In this document: piece after piece, positions 16,202 to 24,492 of the stretch
Layout of the letters: each line of letters opens with the position of its first letter
Position numbering within the stretch: the first letter of the stretch is position 1
DNA from: an uncultured Clostridia bacterium
GTDB taxonomy: Bacteria > Bacillota > Clostridia > TANB77 > CAG-508
Reading direction: 5' to 3'
Length of the DNA stretch: 64,000 bases
Assembly: GCA_944388805.1 (NCBI GenBank)
Contig: CALXKE010000002.1
Location: 47,631-111,630 of the forward strand
Notes under the pieces: generated by a model
Told to the model about the DNA's origin: nothing
The model's database searches: none
What the model saw: the letters and a program-made list of their open reading frames with translations, nothing else
Made by a program: the position numbers and the translations under genes

Positions 16202-16951
16202 ATGAAAGAACTAAAAATACTATACCTATACCCTGATATGTTAGAATTATATGGTGATTATGGGAACATACAAGTATTAAAATATCGATTAGAAAAGCGA
16301 GGGTTTAATTGTATTGTTGATAGATATTCTATTGGTGACGAAAAACCAGATTTTAAAAGTTATGATATCATCTTTGCAGGTGGAGGAGCCGATAATGAGC
16401 AAAGTATTTTATCAGAAGATTTAATAAAATACAAAGAAGAAATCAAAGAAGCTGAAAATGAAGGTGTATTCTTTTTATTAATTTGTGGTGCTTATCAATT
16501 ATTTGGTAAATATTATAAAGGTGTTGAAGGAAATATCATTCCTGGTTTAGAAATATTTCCATATTATACAGAAGCTATCGCAGATAGAAAGAAAAGATGT
16601 ATTGGAAATATTGTCCTTAATGTCAATTTAAATGGTAAAGATTCAAAAGTCATTGGTTTTGAAAATCATGGTGGACAAACTTATGACATCCCTACTCCTT
16701 TTGGAAAAGTTTTATTTGGAAATGGAAATAAATTTGGTGATACAGAAGAAGGATTTTTTAAAGAAAATGTCATTGCTACTTATTTACATGGTCCCCTTCT
16801 TTCTAAAAATCCAGAAGTTACAGACTATATAATTAAACATTGTTTAGATAGAAAATATCAAGAAAATATTGCTTTAGAACCTTTAAATGATGAATTTGAA
16901 AATTTATGCAGAAAACAACTATTAGATAGATTTTTAAATACTCATAATTAA
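16202..16951 (+). CDS. gatD: GatD, glutamine amidotransferase subunit of lipid II amidation
   Basis: A 249-residue class I glutamine amidotransferase of the CobB/CobQ-like type. The nucleophile Cys is in LLICGAYQLFG (about residue 98), the catalytic His in TYLHGPLLSKNPE, and FENHGGQT supports the oxyanion region. It hydrolyses glutamine and passes ammonia to MurT. Start codon 16202 has AGGAG upstream. A strong terminator follows at 16955. Together with MurT this defines an amidated-peptidoglycan organism. Confidence 0.92.
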   Translation: MKELKILYLYPDMLELYGDYGNIQVLKYRLEKRGFNCIVDRYSIGDEKPDFKSYDIIFAGGGADNEQSILSEDLIKYKEEIKEAENEGVFFLLICGAYQLFGKYYKGVEGNIIPGLEIFPYYTEAIADRKKRCIGNIVLNVNLNGKDSKVIGFENHGGQTYDIPTPFGKVLFGNGNKFGDTEEGFFKENVIATYLHGPLLSKNPEVTDYIIKHCLDRKYQENIALEPLNDEFENLCRKQLLDRFLNTHN

Positions 16952-16954
16952 TTA

Positions 16955-16990
16955 CAACAGGACTACTTTAAAAGTAGCCCTGTTGCTTTT
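16955..16990 (+). terminator. Terminator of gatD
   Basis: CAACAGGACTACTTT pairs with AAAGTAGCCCTGTTG (one mismatch), followed by CTTTT. It may serve both this operon and the convergent HNH gene. Confidence 0.85.
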
Positions 16991-17625
16991 CATACGGTTA
17001 ATTCTACATTTTCTAATGGAATTACTGTTATTGTTTTTAGTTTCATTTTTTTTGCGACAATATAAGATACTGCACCACTCAGAATTTGATTATTCCGATC
17101 TACTATTACGATTTTTTTAAACATGCCTGTTTCCTCATAATATTTTCTCACTTTCTTGTATTTTGTATCACTGTAATTAGGCGTCCACAATAACTTTAAA
17201 TCAGATACTTTCCGTTCTTCTATCCAATCTATCGGAATATGATATTTTCCCTTCTTCTTTAATTTTTCTTGATGTTTTTGTACCTTTTCTAGATATTTCC
17301 CTTTTTCTTCTTGCTTTTTCTTTAAATATTTCCGAAATTCCTTTGATGTTAGATTTCCTTTTGTTCTATTACATTTTTTACAACATGGCAATAGATTATT
17401 GGGAATTGTTGGACCTCCTAATTCCTGAGGATACATATGGTCTAGTGTCATTTTTTTCTTTTCCTTTTCTTTTTTACAATAGCCACATATATTCCTCCCT
17501 TTCATTTGATAGGTCAACTCGTACATTATATCAGAAAACGCTATATACCGCATGATTTTTAAAATCCCATTTTCAATTACTGCTACTCCCTCCATTGAAA
17601 ATTTTTCTGGTAAATCAACAATCAT
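16990..17625 (-). CDS. HNH endonuclease with a C-terminal ParB-like domain
   Basis: A 211-residue protein. Residues 47-100 form an HNH finger: C-G-Y-C, LDHMYPQELGG (catalytic His), NNLLPCCKKCNRTKG with the second C-x-x-C. A highly charged lysine-rich linker follows. The C-terminus, IVIVDRNNQILSGAVSYIVAKKMKLKTITVI, has the pattern of ParB/sulfiredoxin-like domains (D-R-N-x-x-I-x-x-G, then A-x-x-x-x-L). A DNA-cutting or nucleotide-dependent activity is inferred. No restriction partner or phage gene lies nearby. It ends on the gatD terminator. Confidence 0.75.
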   Translation of the reverse strand: MIVDLPEKFSMEGVAVIENGILKIMRYIAFSDIMYELTYQMKGRNICGYCKKEKEKKKMTLDHMYPQELGGPTIPNNLLPCCKKCNRTKGNLTSKEFRKYLKKKQEEKGKYLEKVQKHQEKLKKKGKYHIPIDWIEERKVSDLKLLWTPNYSDTKYKKVRKYYEETGMFKKIVIVDRNNQILSGAVSYIVAKKMKLKTITVIPLENVELTV

Positions 17626-17689
17626 TTCTTTTTACCTCCTGCCTTTTTTCCAATTATATCAACAAGCTTTTAGAATTTCAATCAATATA

Positions 17690-17757
17690 TTAAAAAGAGA
17701 CATATATTAAATAGAAAATACTTTATTTTCAATCTAATTTCATGTCTCTTTCTTTTT
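17690..17757 (-). terminator. Terminator of nrdG
   Basis: Minus strand: AAAGAGACAT and ATGTCTCTTTTT enclose an inner hairpin (AAAATA...TATTTT). It begins at the nrdG stop codon. Confidence 0.75.
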
Positions 17758-18279
17758 TTACAATTTAAATTCTACTGGTTTATGTTCTTTTAAACTTTCT
17801 TGAACATCTAAAATTCTTTGATTTGAAGAACCTCTAAATCTAAGACTTAAATCCTTTTTATCTTCTTCAAATTTACCATCTACCATCACATCTATATATT
17901 TTAATAATTCTTTTGTTGTTTCATTATTTGGAGCCATTTTTCCGACAACATCTTTTTCAAAATCAAAACCTGTATAACACCATATATTTTTGTCAGGAAA
18001 TTTTTCTTTTACTTTTTTAACTAATGGTAATAACCCTTCTTGATTTTGCTTTTCTAAGGGCTCTCCTCCTAAAAGAGATAGTCCTGATATATAGTCATGG
18101 TCTAAATAATTGATTACTTGGTTTATTTGTTCATCTGTAAATTTATTACCATAATTAAAATCCCATGCACATTCATTAAAGCATCCTTTACAATGATGAT
18201 TGCAACCACTTACAAATACGGATACTCTAACCCCTTCTCCATTTGCTACATCTACTCTTTTTATATCTGCATAATTCAT
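17758..18279 (-). CDS. nrdG: Anaerobic ribonucleotide reductase activating protein NrdG
   Basis: A 173-residue radical-SAM activase. The iron-sulfur motif is C-N-H-H-C-K-G-C (C-x3-C-x2-C) at about residues 30-37, preceded by VSVFVSGC, and the SAM-contact segment is LSLLGGEPLEK. It generates the glycyl radical on NrdD from S-adenosylmethionine with a 4Fe-4S cluster, and it works only without oxygen. It follows nrdD on the same strand with a 143-bp gap holding two hairpins, so it probably belongs to one regulated unit. Confidence 0.95.
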   Translation of the reverse strand: MNYADIKRVDVANGEGVRVSVFVSGCNHHCKGCFNECAWDFNYGNKFTDEQINQVINYLDHDYISGLSLLGGEPLEKQNQEGLLPLVKKVKEKFPDKNIWCYTGFDFEKDVVGKMAPNNETTKELLKYIDVMVDGKFEEDKKDLSLRFRGSSNQRILDVQESLKEHKPVEFKL

Positions 18280-18301
18280 ATTTTCTCCCTCTTTTCTGCA
18301 A

Positions 18302-18373
18302 CATTATGGAAAATGAATTTTCCTATAATGTGGATAAATTATGGAACGTTTGGGTATTCCCTCCAACGTTCCA
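18302..18373. other. Two hairpins between nrdD and nrdG
   Basis: CATTATGGAAAAT (18302-18314) pairs with ATTTTCC-T-ATAATG (to 18330), and TGGAACGTT (18342-18350) pairs with AACGTTCCA (18365-18373). Neither has a T-run on the minus strand, so they look like mRNA-processing or stability elements rather than terminators. Confidence 0.5.
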
Positions 18374-18422
18374 AATTTTTGATTTTGTTAATACATGCTT
18401 TTTCTTATTTGTATAGGAAATC

Positions 18423-20549
18423 TTACAAATGCAATACTCTTTGTTTTATTTCTTTTGTTTTTCCTGCATTCCAGAAGTTTTCTCCTAGATATCCACAAGT
18501 TCTTCTAACAACTGTCATTTTTGAATGATCTTTATTTCCACAGTTTGGACATTCCCATTCATTATCCTTATTAATAATAATTTCTCCATCGAATCCACAA
18601 ACATGGCAGTAATCTGATTTTGTATTAAATTCAGCATATTGAATATTATCATAGATAAATTTAACAGCTGTTTCTAATGCATCAATATTCTTTTGCATAT
18701 TTGGTATTTCAATATATGAAATAGCACCACCTGAAGATATTTTTTGGAATTCACTTTCAAATCCAAGTTTTTCAAATGCATCAATTTTTTCTCTTACATC
18801 AACATGGTATGAATTTGTATAATATCCCTTATCTGTTACATCTTTAATTGTACCGAATTTTTCTTTATCAATTCTAGCAAATTTATAGCATAAGCTTTCT
18901 GCTGGTGTTCCATATAATGCAAATCCAATATTGGTTTCTTTTTTCCATCTATCTACAGTTTCTCTTAAATGTTTCATAACTCTAATTGCAAAATCATGTC
19001 CTTCTGGTGTTGTATGTGATACACCTTTCATTACTTTTGTCATTTCATATATACCAATATATCCTAATGAAATGGTTGAATATCCACCATATAATAATTT
19101 ATCTATCTTTTCCCCTTTTGCTAATCTTGCGATAGCACCATATTGCCAGTGAATTGGGCTAATATCAGAATGTGTTCCAAGTAATGCATAATGTCTACAC
19201 ATTAAAGCTTCTTTACATAGTTCTAGTCTCTCATCTAATAGTTTCCAGAATTTATCTTCATCACCATCTGCAACAATTGCAACTTGTGGTAAGTTGATAC
19301 TAACAACACCTTGATTAAATCTTCCTTCAAATTTATAGTTTCCGTTTTCATCTTTCCAAGGTGATAAGAAACTTCTACATCCCATTGGGCTAAATACATT
19401 ACCTTCATAATTTTCTCTCATTTTCTTAGCTGAGATATAATCTGGGTACATTCTCTTTGCTGAACATTTAACAGCTAATTTTGTTAAATAATCATATTCT
19501 CCACCTTTTAGACAGTTACATTCATCTAACACATATACTAGTTTTGGAAATGCTGGTGTTACATATACACCTGCTTCATTTTTAATACCTTGATATCTTT
19601 GTCTTAGTACTTCTTCAATAATCATTGCATTTTCTTTAATGTATGGATCTCCCTCTTCTAGATGTAAGAATAAAGTTACAAAAGGAGATTGTCCATTGGT
19701 TGTCATTAATGTATTGATTTGATATTGAATCGTTTGTACACCTGCTTTTAATTCTGCTTTTAATCTATCTTGTACTAAATCTTCTATGATGTTATCAGAT
19801 AATTTTCCTTTATATTTTTTCTCTATTTCTGATTTAAATTTATTATAGCTTTTTCTTAAATATTTTCCTAAATGTTTCAAGTCTACTGATTGTCCACCAT
19901 ATTGGTTACTTGCAACTGCTGCAATAATTTGTGTTGTAACTGTACATGCTACTTGGAAACTCTTTGGACTTTCTATCATTTTTCCGTTCATAACGGTTCC
20001 ATTATCTAACATATCTGCTATGTTAATTAAACAACAGTTGAAAATTGGTTGTACAAAATAATCGGCGTCGTGGAAATGTAAAACTCCATCAGCATCAGCT
20101 TTCGCAATCTTTTCTGGTAATAATAATCTTCTTGTTAAGTCTCTTGATACTTCACCTGCAATATAATCTCTTTGTGTTGAAGCAAGTAAAGTATTTTTAT
20201 TTGAGTTTTCTTCTGCTAGTTCTTTATTTTCATTTCTGATTAATCCTAATATAGTTTCATCAGTTGTATTTTGTTTTCTTACCAAAGCTCTTGTATATCT
20301 ATATACAATATATTTTTTGGCTAATTCATATTTTTCAATTTCCATTAATTTTTCTTCGATGATATCTTGGATATCTTCAACTAACATTCTCTTTTTATTT
20401 AAATCTTCTATATATTGAATAATTCCTTTTATATCTTCCTTATTCGCTCTCTCTTTTGGTTTTACCTCCTGATTTGCTTTTTCAATTGCTGTTTGAATTT
20501 TTGCTCTATCATAATCAACAGCTCTTCCATCCCTCTTAATAACTTTCAT
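18423..20549 (-). CDS. nrdD: Anaerobic ribonucleoside-triphosphate reductase NrdD
   Basis: A 708-residue class III ribonucleotide reductase. Residues 1-95 are an ATP-cone (VIKRDGRAVDYDRAKIQTAI) that senses ATP/dATP. The catalytic barrel follows, with HFHDADYF, MTTNGQSPF and the cysteine strand ECNCLKGG. The C-terminus has the four-Cys zinc site CHVCG and CPNCG and the glycyl-radical loop RRTCGYLG (Gly about 686). It reduces ribonucleoside triphosphates to dNTPs using formate and a glycyl radical, so it needs anaerobiosis and NrdG. The start has AAGGAGG nine bases upstream. A Crp/Fnr-type palindrome lies at its promoter. Confidence 0.97.
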   Translation of the reverse strand: MKVIKRDGRAVDYDRAKIQTAIEKANQEVKPKERANKEDIKGIIQYIEDLNKKRMLVEDIQDIIEEKLMEIEKYELAKKYIVYRYTRALVRKQNTTDETILGLIRNENKELAEENSNKNTLLASTQRDYIAGEVSRDLTRRLLLPEKIAKADADGVLHFHDADYFVQPIFNCCLINIADMLDNGTVMNGKMIESPKSFQVACTVTTQIIAAVASNQYGGQSVDLKHLGKYLRKSYNKFKSEIEKKYKGKLSDNIIEDLVQDRLKAELKAGVQTIQYQINTLMTTNGQSPFVTLFLHLEEGDPYIKENAMIIEEVLRQRYQGIKNEAGVYVTPAFPKLVYVLDECNCLKGGEYDYLTKLAVKCSAKRMYPDYISAKKMRENYEGNVFSPMGCRSFLSPWKDENGNYKFEGRFNQGVVSINLPQVAIVADGDEDKFWKLLDERLELCKEALMCRHYALLGTHSDISPIHWQYGAIARLAKGEKIDKLLYGGYSTISLGYIGIYEMTKVMKGVSHTTPEGHDFAIRVMKHLRETVDRWKKETNIGFALYGTPAESLCYKFARIDKEKFGTIKDVTDKGYYTNSYHVDVREKIDAFEKLGFESEFQKISSGGAISYIEIPNMQKNIDALETAVKFIYDNIQYAEFNTKSDYCHVCGFDGEIIINKDNEWECPNCGNKDHSKMTVVRRTCGYLGENFWNAGKTKEIKQRVLHL

Positions 20550-20581
20550 TTCACATTTCCTCCTTCGATTAGTATGGTTAC

Positions 20582-20622
20582 ATTATACCCCTACCATTTT
20601 TATTTTCCGTTGCAAAAGCAAC
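20582..20622 (-). promoter_or_regulatory. nrdD promoter with Crp/Fnr-type site
   Basis: Minus-strand TATAAT at 20582-20587 without a good -35. A perfect palindrome GTTGCAAAAGCAAC (20609-20622) is centred about 40.5 bases upstream of the predicted start of transcription, the position at which class II Crp/Fnr activators contact polymerase. This suggests activation of nrdDG by the divergent regulator. Confidence 0.65.
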
Positions 20623-20731
20623 ACATTATGAAAAAAAATTTTTTTCACTTCTTAATCACTTCCCCCTCTAAGCTTTTTTCTTATATTACAAATATATTAC
20701 AAAAATATTACAAAAATATTTTTATCATTTT

Positions 20732-20761
20732 GTTGCTTTTGCAACTTTTTTAATGTATAAT
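20732..20761 (+). promoter_or_regulatory. Promoter of the Crp/Fnr regulator with the same palindrome over its -35
   Basis: TTGCTT, a 17-base spacer and TATAAT (20756-20761). The palindrome GTTGCTTTTGCAAC (20732-20745) is the exact complement of the nrdD site and covers the -35 box, which fits autorepression. Confidence 0.65.
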
Positions 20762-20790
20762 GCTTATGTAATTTTAAAGGAGGAAAACAC

Positions 20791-21423
20791 GTGAACACCA
20801 ACTTTGACATAGAAAACTTCATTCTTGACTTTTCAAATTCTTGTCAAAAAAAGCAAAAAAAAGTCTTTAGCAAAAATGAAGTTGTGACAACTTACATTAA
20901 AAACCGAAATCAATTATGTATATTACTAGATGGAAATGCCGATTTAGTACGTTATGACTTAAATGGTAATCGAACCATTGTAGAACATTTTTCAAAAAAT
21001 GCTCTTTTTGGTGAAGTATTTTATACGATTACGACAAATAATGAATTATTAGTTGAAGCAAAATCAAATTGTACGGTTCTTTTCTATAGCTATGATGATA
21101 TTTTCCATAAATGTAGAAACAATTGTAAATTTCATCAAACTTTATCTGAGAATTTGCCACAATTGATTTTAAATAAAGTAACAGATTTAAATATGAGAAT
21201 TGAATTATTAACCAAAAGATCTACTAGAGATAAATTACTTGGCTATTTTTCTTTACTCTCTACTAGAAAACTAAGTACTTCGTTTGAACTACCATTTTCT
21301 TTAACTGATTTGGCTGATTATTTAAGTGTTGATAGAAGTGCTATGATGAGAGAACTAAAACTATTAAAAGAAGATGGCTTTATAGAGAAAATTGGAAATC
21401 GAATTACTTTACTATATAAATAA
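20791..21423 (+). CDS. Crp/Fnr family transcriptional regulator
   Basis: A 210-residue regulator starting at GTG 20791 with GGAGG upstream. Residues 20-115 form a cyclic-nucleotide-like beta barrel (LCILLDGNADLVRYDLNG, ALFGEVF). Residues 150-205 form the winged helix: LTDLADYLSVDRSAMMRELKLL, with the recognition helix R-S-A-M-M-R-E-L. There is no N-terminal Fnr-type four-Cys cluster; Cys residues at about 19, 39, 88 and 112-116 are scattered, so the effector is unclear. It is divergent from nrdDG with two identical palindromes between them. I infer that it controls nrdDG and itself in response to anaerobic or nitrosative conditions. Confidence 0.85.
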   Translation: MNTNFDIENFILDFSNSCQKKQKKVFSKNEVVTTYIKNRNQLCILLDGNADLVRYDLNGNRTIVEHFSKNALFGEVFYTITTNNELLVEAKSNCTVLFYSYDDIFHKCRNNCKFHQTLSENLPQLILNKVTDLNMRIELLTKRSTRDKLLGYFSLLSTRKLSTSFELPFSLTDLADYLSVDRSAMMRELKLLKEDGFIEKIGNRITLLYK

Positions 21424-21907
21424 AAAAGGGATTTTGGGGACGGACTCATTTTTCCCTTTTTCTAATTTTAGAAACAGAAAAAATATAGAATATAAAAAAT
21501 GAAACGATTTTGCGTATCTAAATTGGAAACTAGAAATTCTTAAAGAAAAAAATGAGAGATGTTCATGGGCAATCTAGTGATATATTCATTTCTTATAAAT
21601 GTCTCGGCTCAATACGTACATTACTCTTTCTACATCAAAAATAAATGAGCCTCTCGCTGCAAGAATTCGCGCTTCCTCATTTATTTTTGATTAAGAAAGA
21701 GTACAAGTACTCCAATCACATTCGACATATTATGCGAAATGAATATATCACTGGATTGGGCCTGAATGAAAGAGGCGCATTTTTTTCTTTTAGAATTTCT
21801 GTGAAAATTTAGCTTATACAAAATCGTGTAATGACTTTATATTCTATATTTTTTAGATTTTGTAATTTAAAAAGGGAAAAATGAGTCCGTCCCCAATTTC
21901 CCTTTTT
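21424..21907. repeat. GGGGACGGACTC inverted-repeat element, copy 2, with a nested palindromic insert
   Basis: Fills the whole gap between the convergent regulator and galE genes. Outer arms and the AT-rich core (AAAATATAGAATATAAA and complement, then CGATTTTG and CAAAATCG) match copy 1. The loop, however, is expanded by about 270 bp that are themselves nested palindromes: AGAAATTCT with AGAATTTCT, AGTGATATATTCATTTC with GAAATGAATATATCACT, and ACTCTTTC...AAAAATAAATGAG with CTCATTTATTTTT...GAAAGAGT. No reading frame is apparent. The two ends can act as terminators for both genes. Confidence 0.85.
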
Positions 21908-21910
21908 TCA

Positions 21911-22915
21911 CTATTTGGTTGTTTGTATGTAATTCCATGAATCTAAGCACATATCTTCTAGTGTTTTTTCGGCTGTCCATCCTAATTCTTCTTTTGCTTT
22001 TTGAGGATCTGCATAACAAGTTGCAATATCTCCCGCTCTTCTTGGTGTAATTTTATATGGCACTTTTTGTCCTGTTACTTTTTCAAACGCTTTTACCATA
22101 TCTAATACACTATATCCTTTGCCAGTTCCTAAATTGTAAATATATAATCCTTCTTTTTCTTTCTCTAATTTTTCTAAAGCTTTTACATGTCCTTTTGCTA
22201 AATCTACAACATGAATATAATCTCTAACACCTGTTCCATCTGGTGTATCATAATCATTTCCAAATACAGATAATTCTGGTAAGGTTCCTGCTGCAACACG
22301 TACTATATATGGCATTAAGTTATTTGGAATTCCTTGTGGTTCTTCTCCAATTAATCCACTTTCATGTGCTCCGACTGGATTGAAATATCTTAATATACAT
22401 ATATTCCAAGTATTATCAGAATGATAGATATCTTTTAAAATTTGTTCAATAAATAATTTGCTTGTACCATATGGGTTTGTTGTTCCTCCAGTTTTACATT
22501 CTTCTGTTATTGGAATGATTTCTGGATCCCCATATACAGTAGCTGATGAACTAAAAATAAATGTTTTACAATTATATTTTCTCATTGTATCTAATACCAC
22601 TAATGCTCCTGAAATATTATTCGTATAATATTCAATTGGTTTTTGTACAGATTCTCCTACAGCTTTAAATCCAGCTAAATTGATAACTGCTTCTATTTCA
22701 TTTTCTTCAAAAACTTTTTCTAGTTTTTCTCTATCCATATAATTCATTTCATAAAATTTAAAATCTTTTCCTGTTATTTTCTTTATTGCATCTAATACAC
22801 TTGGTTTACTATTAGAAAAATCATCTATAATAACAATTTCTTTTCCTGCATTTAATAATTCTACTGCTGTATGACTTCCAATAAATCCAGCTCCTCCTGG
22901 TAATAATATTGCCAT
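21911..22915 (-). CDS. galE: UDP-glucose 4-epimerase GalE
   Basis: A 334-residue extended short-chain dehydrogenase. The NAD loop is [10 protein letters not shown], the catalytic set is FSSSATVYG (Ser) and YGTSK (Tyr/Lys), and [15 protein letters not shown] plus the C-terminal [13 protein letters not shown] are GalE signatures. It interconverts UDP-glucose and UDP-galactose for galactose use and surface glycans. Downstream of cysS with a 15-bp gap, so likely co-transcribed. Length is standard. Confidence 0.95.
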   Translation of the reverse strand: MAILLPGGAGFIGSHTAVELLNAGKEIVIIDDFSNSKPSVLDAIKKITGKDFKFYEMNYMDREKLEKVFEENEIEAVINLAGFKAVGESVQKPIEYYTNNISGALVVLDTMRKYNCKTFIFSSSATVYGDPEIIPITEECKTGGTTNPYGTSKLFIEQILKDIYHSDNTWNICILRYFNPVGAHESGLIGEEPQGIPNNLMPYIVRVAAGTLPELSVFGNDYDTPDGTGVRDYIHVVDLAKGHVKALEKLEKEKEGLYIYNLGTGKGYSVLDMVKAFEKVTGQKVPYKITPRRAGDIATCYADPQKAKEELGWTAEKTLEDMCLDSWNYIQTTK

Positions 22916-22930
22916 AAAATCATTCCTTTC

Positions 22931-24331
22931 TTATTTTATTTTTATAATTTCCATTCCGTCTTTTGTATCTTTTACTTCATATCCCTTTTCTTTAATTAAA
23001 TCTCTTAATCTATCTGACTCTGTCCAATTTTTTTCTTGTCTTGCCTGTTTTCTTTCTTCTACAAGTTTTAAAATTTCTTCTGGAATTTCTATTTCTTTAT
23101 TTTTTTCTACTTTATCAATTTTAATTCCTAATACTGTGTCAAATTTTAATAATAATTCTGCAATCTTTGGTGATTTTTTAGGATATCTGATTACTTCCCA
23201 TACAAAACTCATAGCCAAAGGCATATTCATATCATCATTAATGGCTTTATGGAATTCATTTTCTAATCTATCTAATTCTTTTTTATCTTCTTCATTTAAA
23301 GTATCTGTTCCATTTTTATTTGCTTGATAACCATTTCTTAATCTTTCTAATGATTTTGAAGATGCTTCTATTCCTTCCCATGTAAAGTTTAATTTATTTC
23401 TATAACTAGATGTATAACATAATAATTTATACACTAATGGGTCATATCCTTTTTCTTTAATGTCTTTTAATAGGTAAACATTTCCTAAGCTTTTTGACAT
23501 TTTGCCACCATTAATTAATAAATATTCTCCATGTATCCAATAGTTAGCTGGTATTTTCCCACATACACCTTTACTTTGCGCAATTTCATTTTCATGATGT
23601 GTTGGTATTAAATCAATTCCTCCTGTATGAATATCAAATTGTTCTCCTAAATGTTTTCTTGACATGGCAGAACATTCAATATGCCATCCTGGATAACTTG
23701 GTCCCCATGGGCTATCCCATTTCATCAAGTGATTTTCTGGAGCCTTTATCCATAATGCAAAATCATATGGATTTTTCTTCTCTGGATCCACATCTACTCT
23801 GGCTCCTGCTTTTTGCTCTTCTACATTTACATTGGATAAAACTGGATATTTGTCTAATTTTGAAACATCAAAATAGATAGCAGTTGATGTTTCATATGCA
23901 TATCCTTTTTCTACAAGTTCTTCCACATATTCTAGCATTTCTGGAATATAATCTGTTGCTTTACAAATAATTTCAGGTATTTCAATATTTAAATCTTTTA
24001 AGTCGTCAAAAAATAACTTGGTATAATGTTCCGCTATTTCTAATGGTGTTTTATGTTCTTCTCTAGCTGATTTAATCATCTTGTCTTCTCCTTCATCTCC
24101 ATCAGAAACCAAATGTCCTACATCTGTTATATTCATAACATGCTTAATTTTATATCCATTATATTTTAACATTCTTCTTAAAACATCTTGAAATATATTT
24201 GTCCTCATATTTCCAATTGTTGCATCTTTATATACAGTTGGTCCACATGAATATATTCTTACTTCCTTTTCATTGATTGGTTTAAATAAGTCTTTTTCTT
24301 TTGTTAAAGTATTATATAGATATATATCCAC
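22931..24331 (-). CDS. cysS: Cysteinyl-tRNA synthetase
   Basis: A class I aminoacyl-tRNA synthetase of about 466 residues. The HIGH-equivalent is YKDATIGNMRT (Thr in place of the first His), zinc ligands are Cys in SCGPTVY and GWHIECSAMS with HHENE, and the KMSKS loop is GGKMSKSLGN. It charges tRNA-Cys in the cytoplasm. Homologues start a few residues before Y-N-T-L-T; GTG 24331 (residues DIYLYNTLTK) fits and has AAAGGG upstream, while the ATG at 24367 has no ribosome site. A start at 24367 cannot be excluded. Confidence 0.93.
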   Translation of the reverse strand: MDIYLYNTLTKEKDLFKPINEKEVRIYSCGPTVYKDATIGNMRTNIFQDVLRRMLKYNGYKIKHVMNITDVGHLVSDGDEGEDKMIKSAREEHKTPLEIAEHYTKLFFDDLKDLNIEIPEIICKATDYIPEMLEYVEELVEKGYAYETSTAIYFDVSKLDKYPVLSNVNVEEQKAGARVDVDPEKKNPYDFALWIKAPENHLMKWDSPWGPSYPGWHIECSAMSRKHLGEQFDIHTGGIDLIPTHHENEIAQSKGVCGKIPANYWIHGEYLLINGGKMSKSLGNVYLLKDIKEKGYDPLVYKLLCYTSSYRNKLNFTWEGIEASSKSLERLRNGYQANKNGTDTLNEEDKKELDRLENEFHKAINDDMNMPLAMSFVWEVIRYPKKSPKIAELLLKFDTVLGIKIDKVEKNKEIEIPEEILKLVEERKQARQEKNWTESDRLRDLIKEKGYEVKDTKDGMEIIKIK

Positions 24332-24389
24332 TGTTTCATCATCCCTTTCTTGTAAAGTAATATGCATTTATTATTATTTGTTTTTATTT

Positions 24390-24421
24390 CAAATTGAGAT
24401 GTGAATATTTTCACACCTCAA
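24390..24421 (-). terminator. Hairpin between pbp1A and cysS
   Basis: TTGAGATGTGAA pairs with TTCACACCTCAA (one mismatch). The T-rich tail on the minus strand is weak (CAATTTG). Confidence 0.5.
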
Positions 24422-24492
24422 TCTTTATTGTATGAGAAAATCAAATTTTATCTTAACTTCGTATAAAATTATTCCTATACATATTGCTATCA

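Noticed and set aside
24332-24492. T-box riboswitch in front of cysS
   Set aside because: Only about 160 bp are available, the T-box core sequence is absent, and the hairpin present looks like a weak terminator of the gene upstream.
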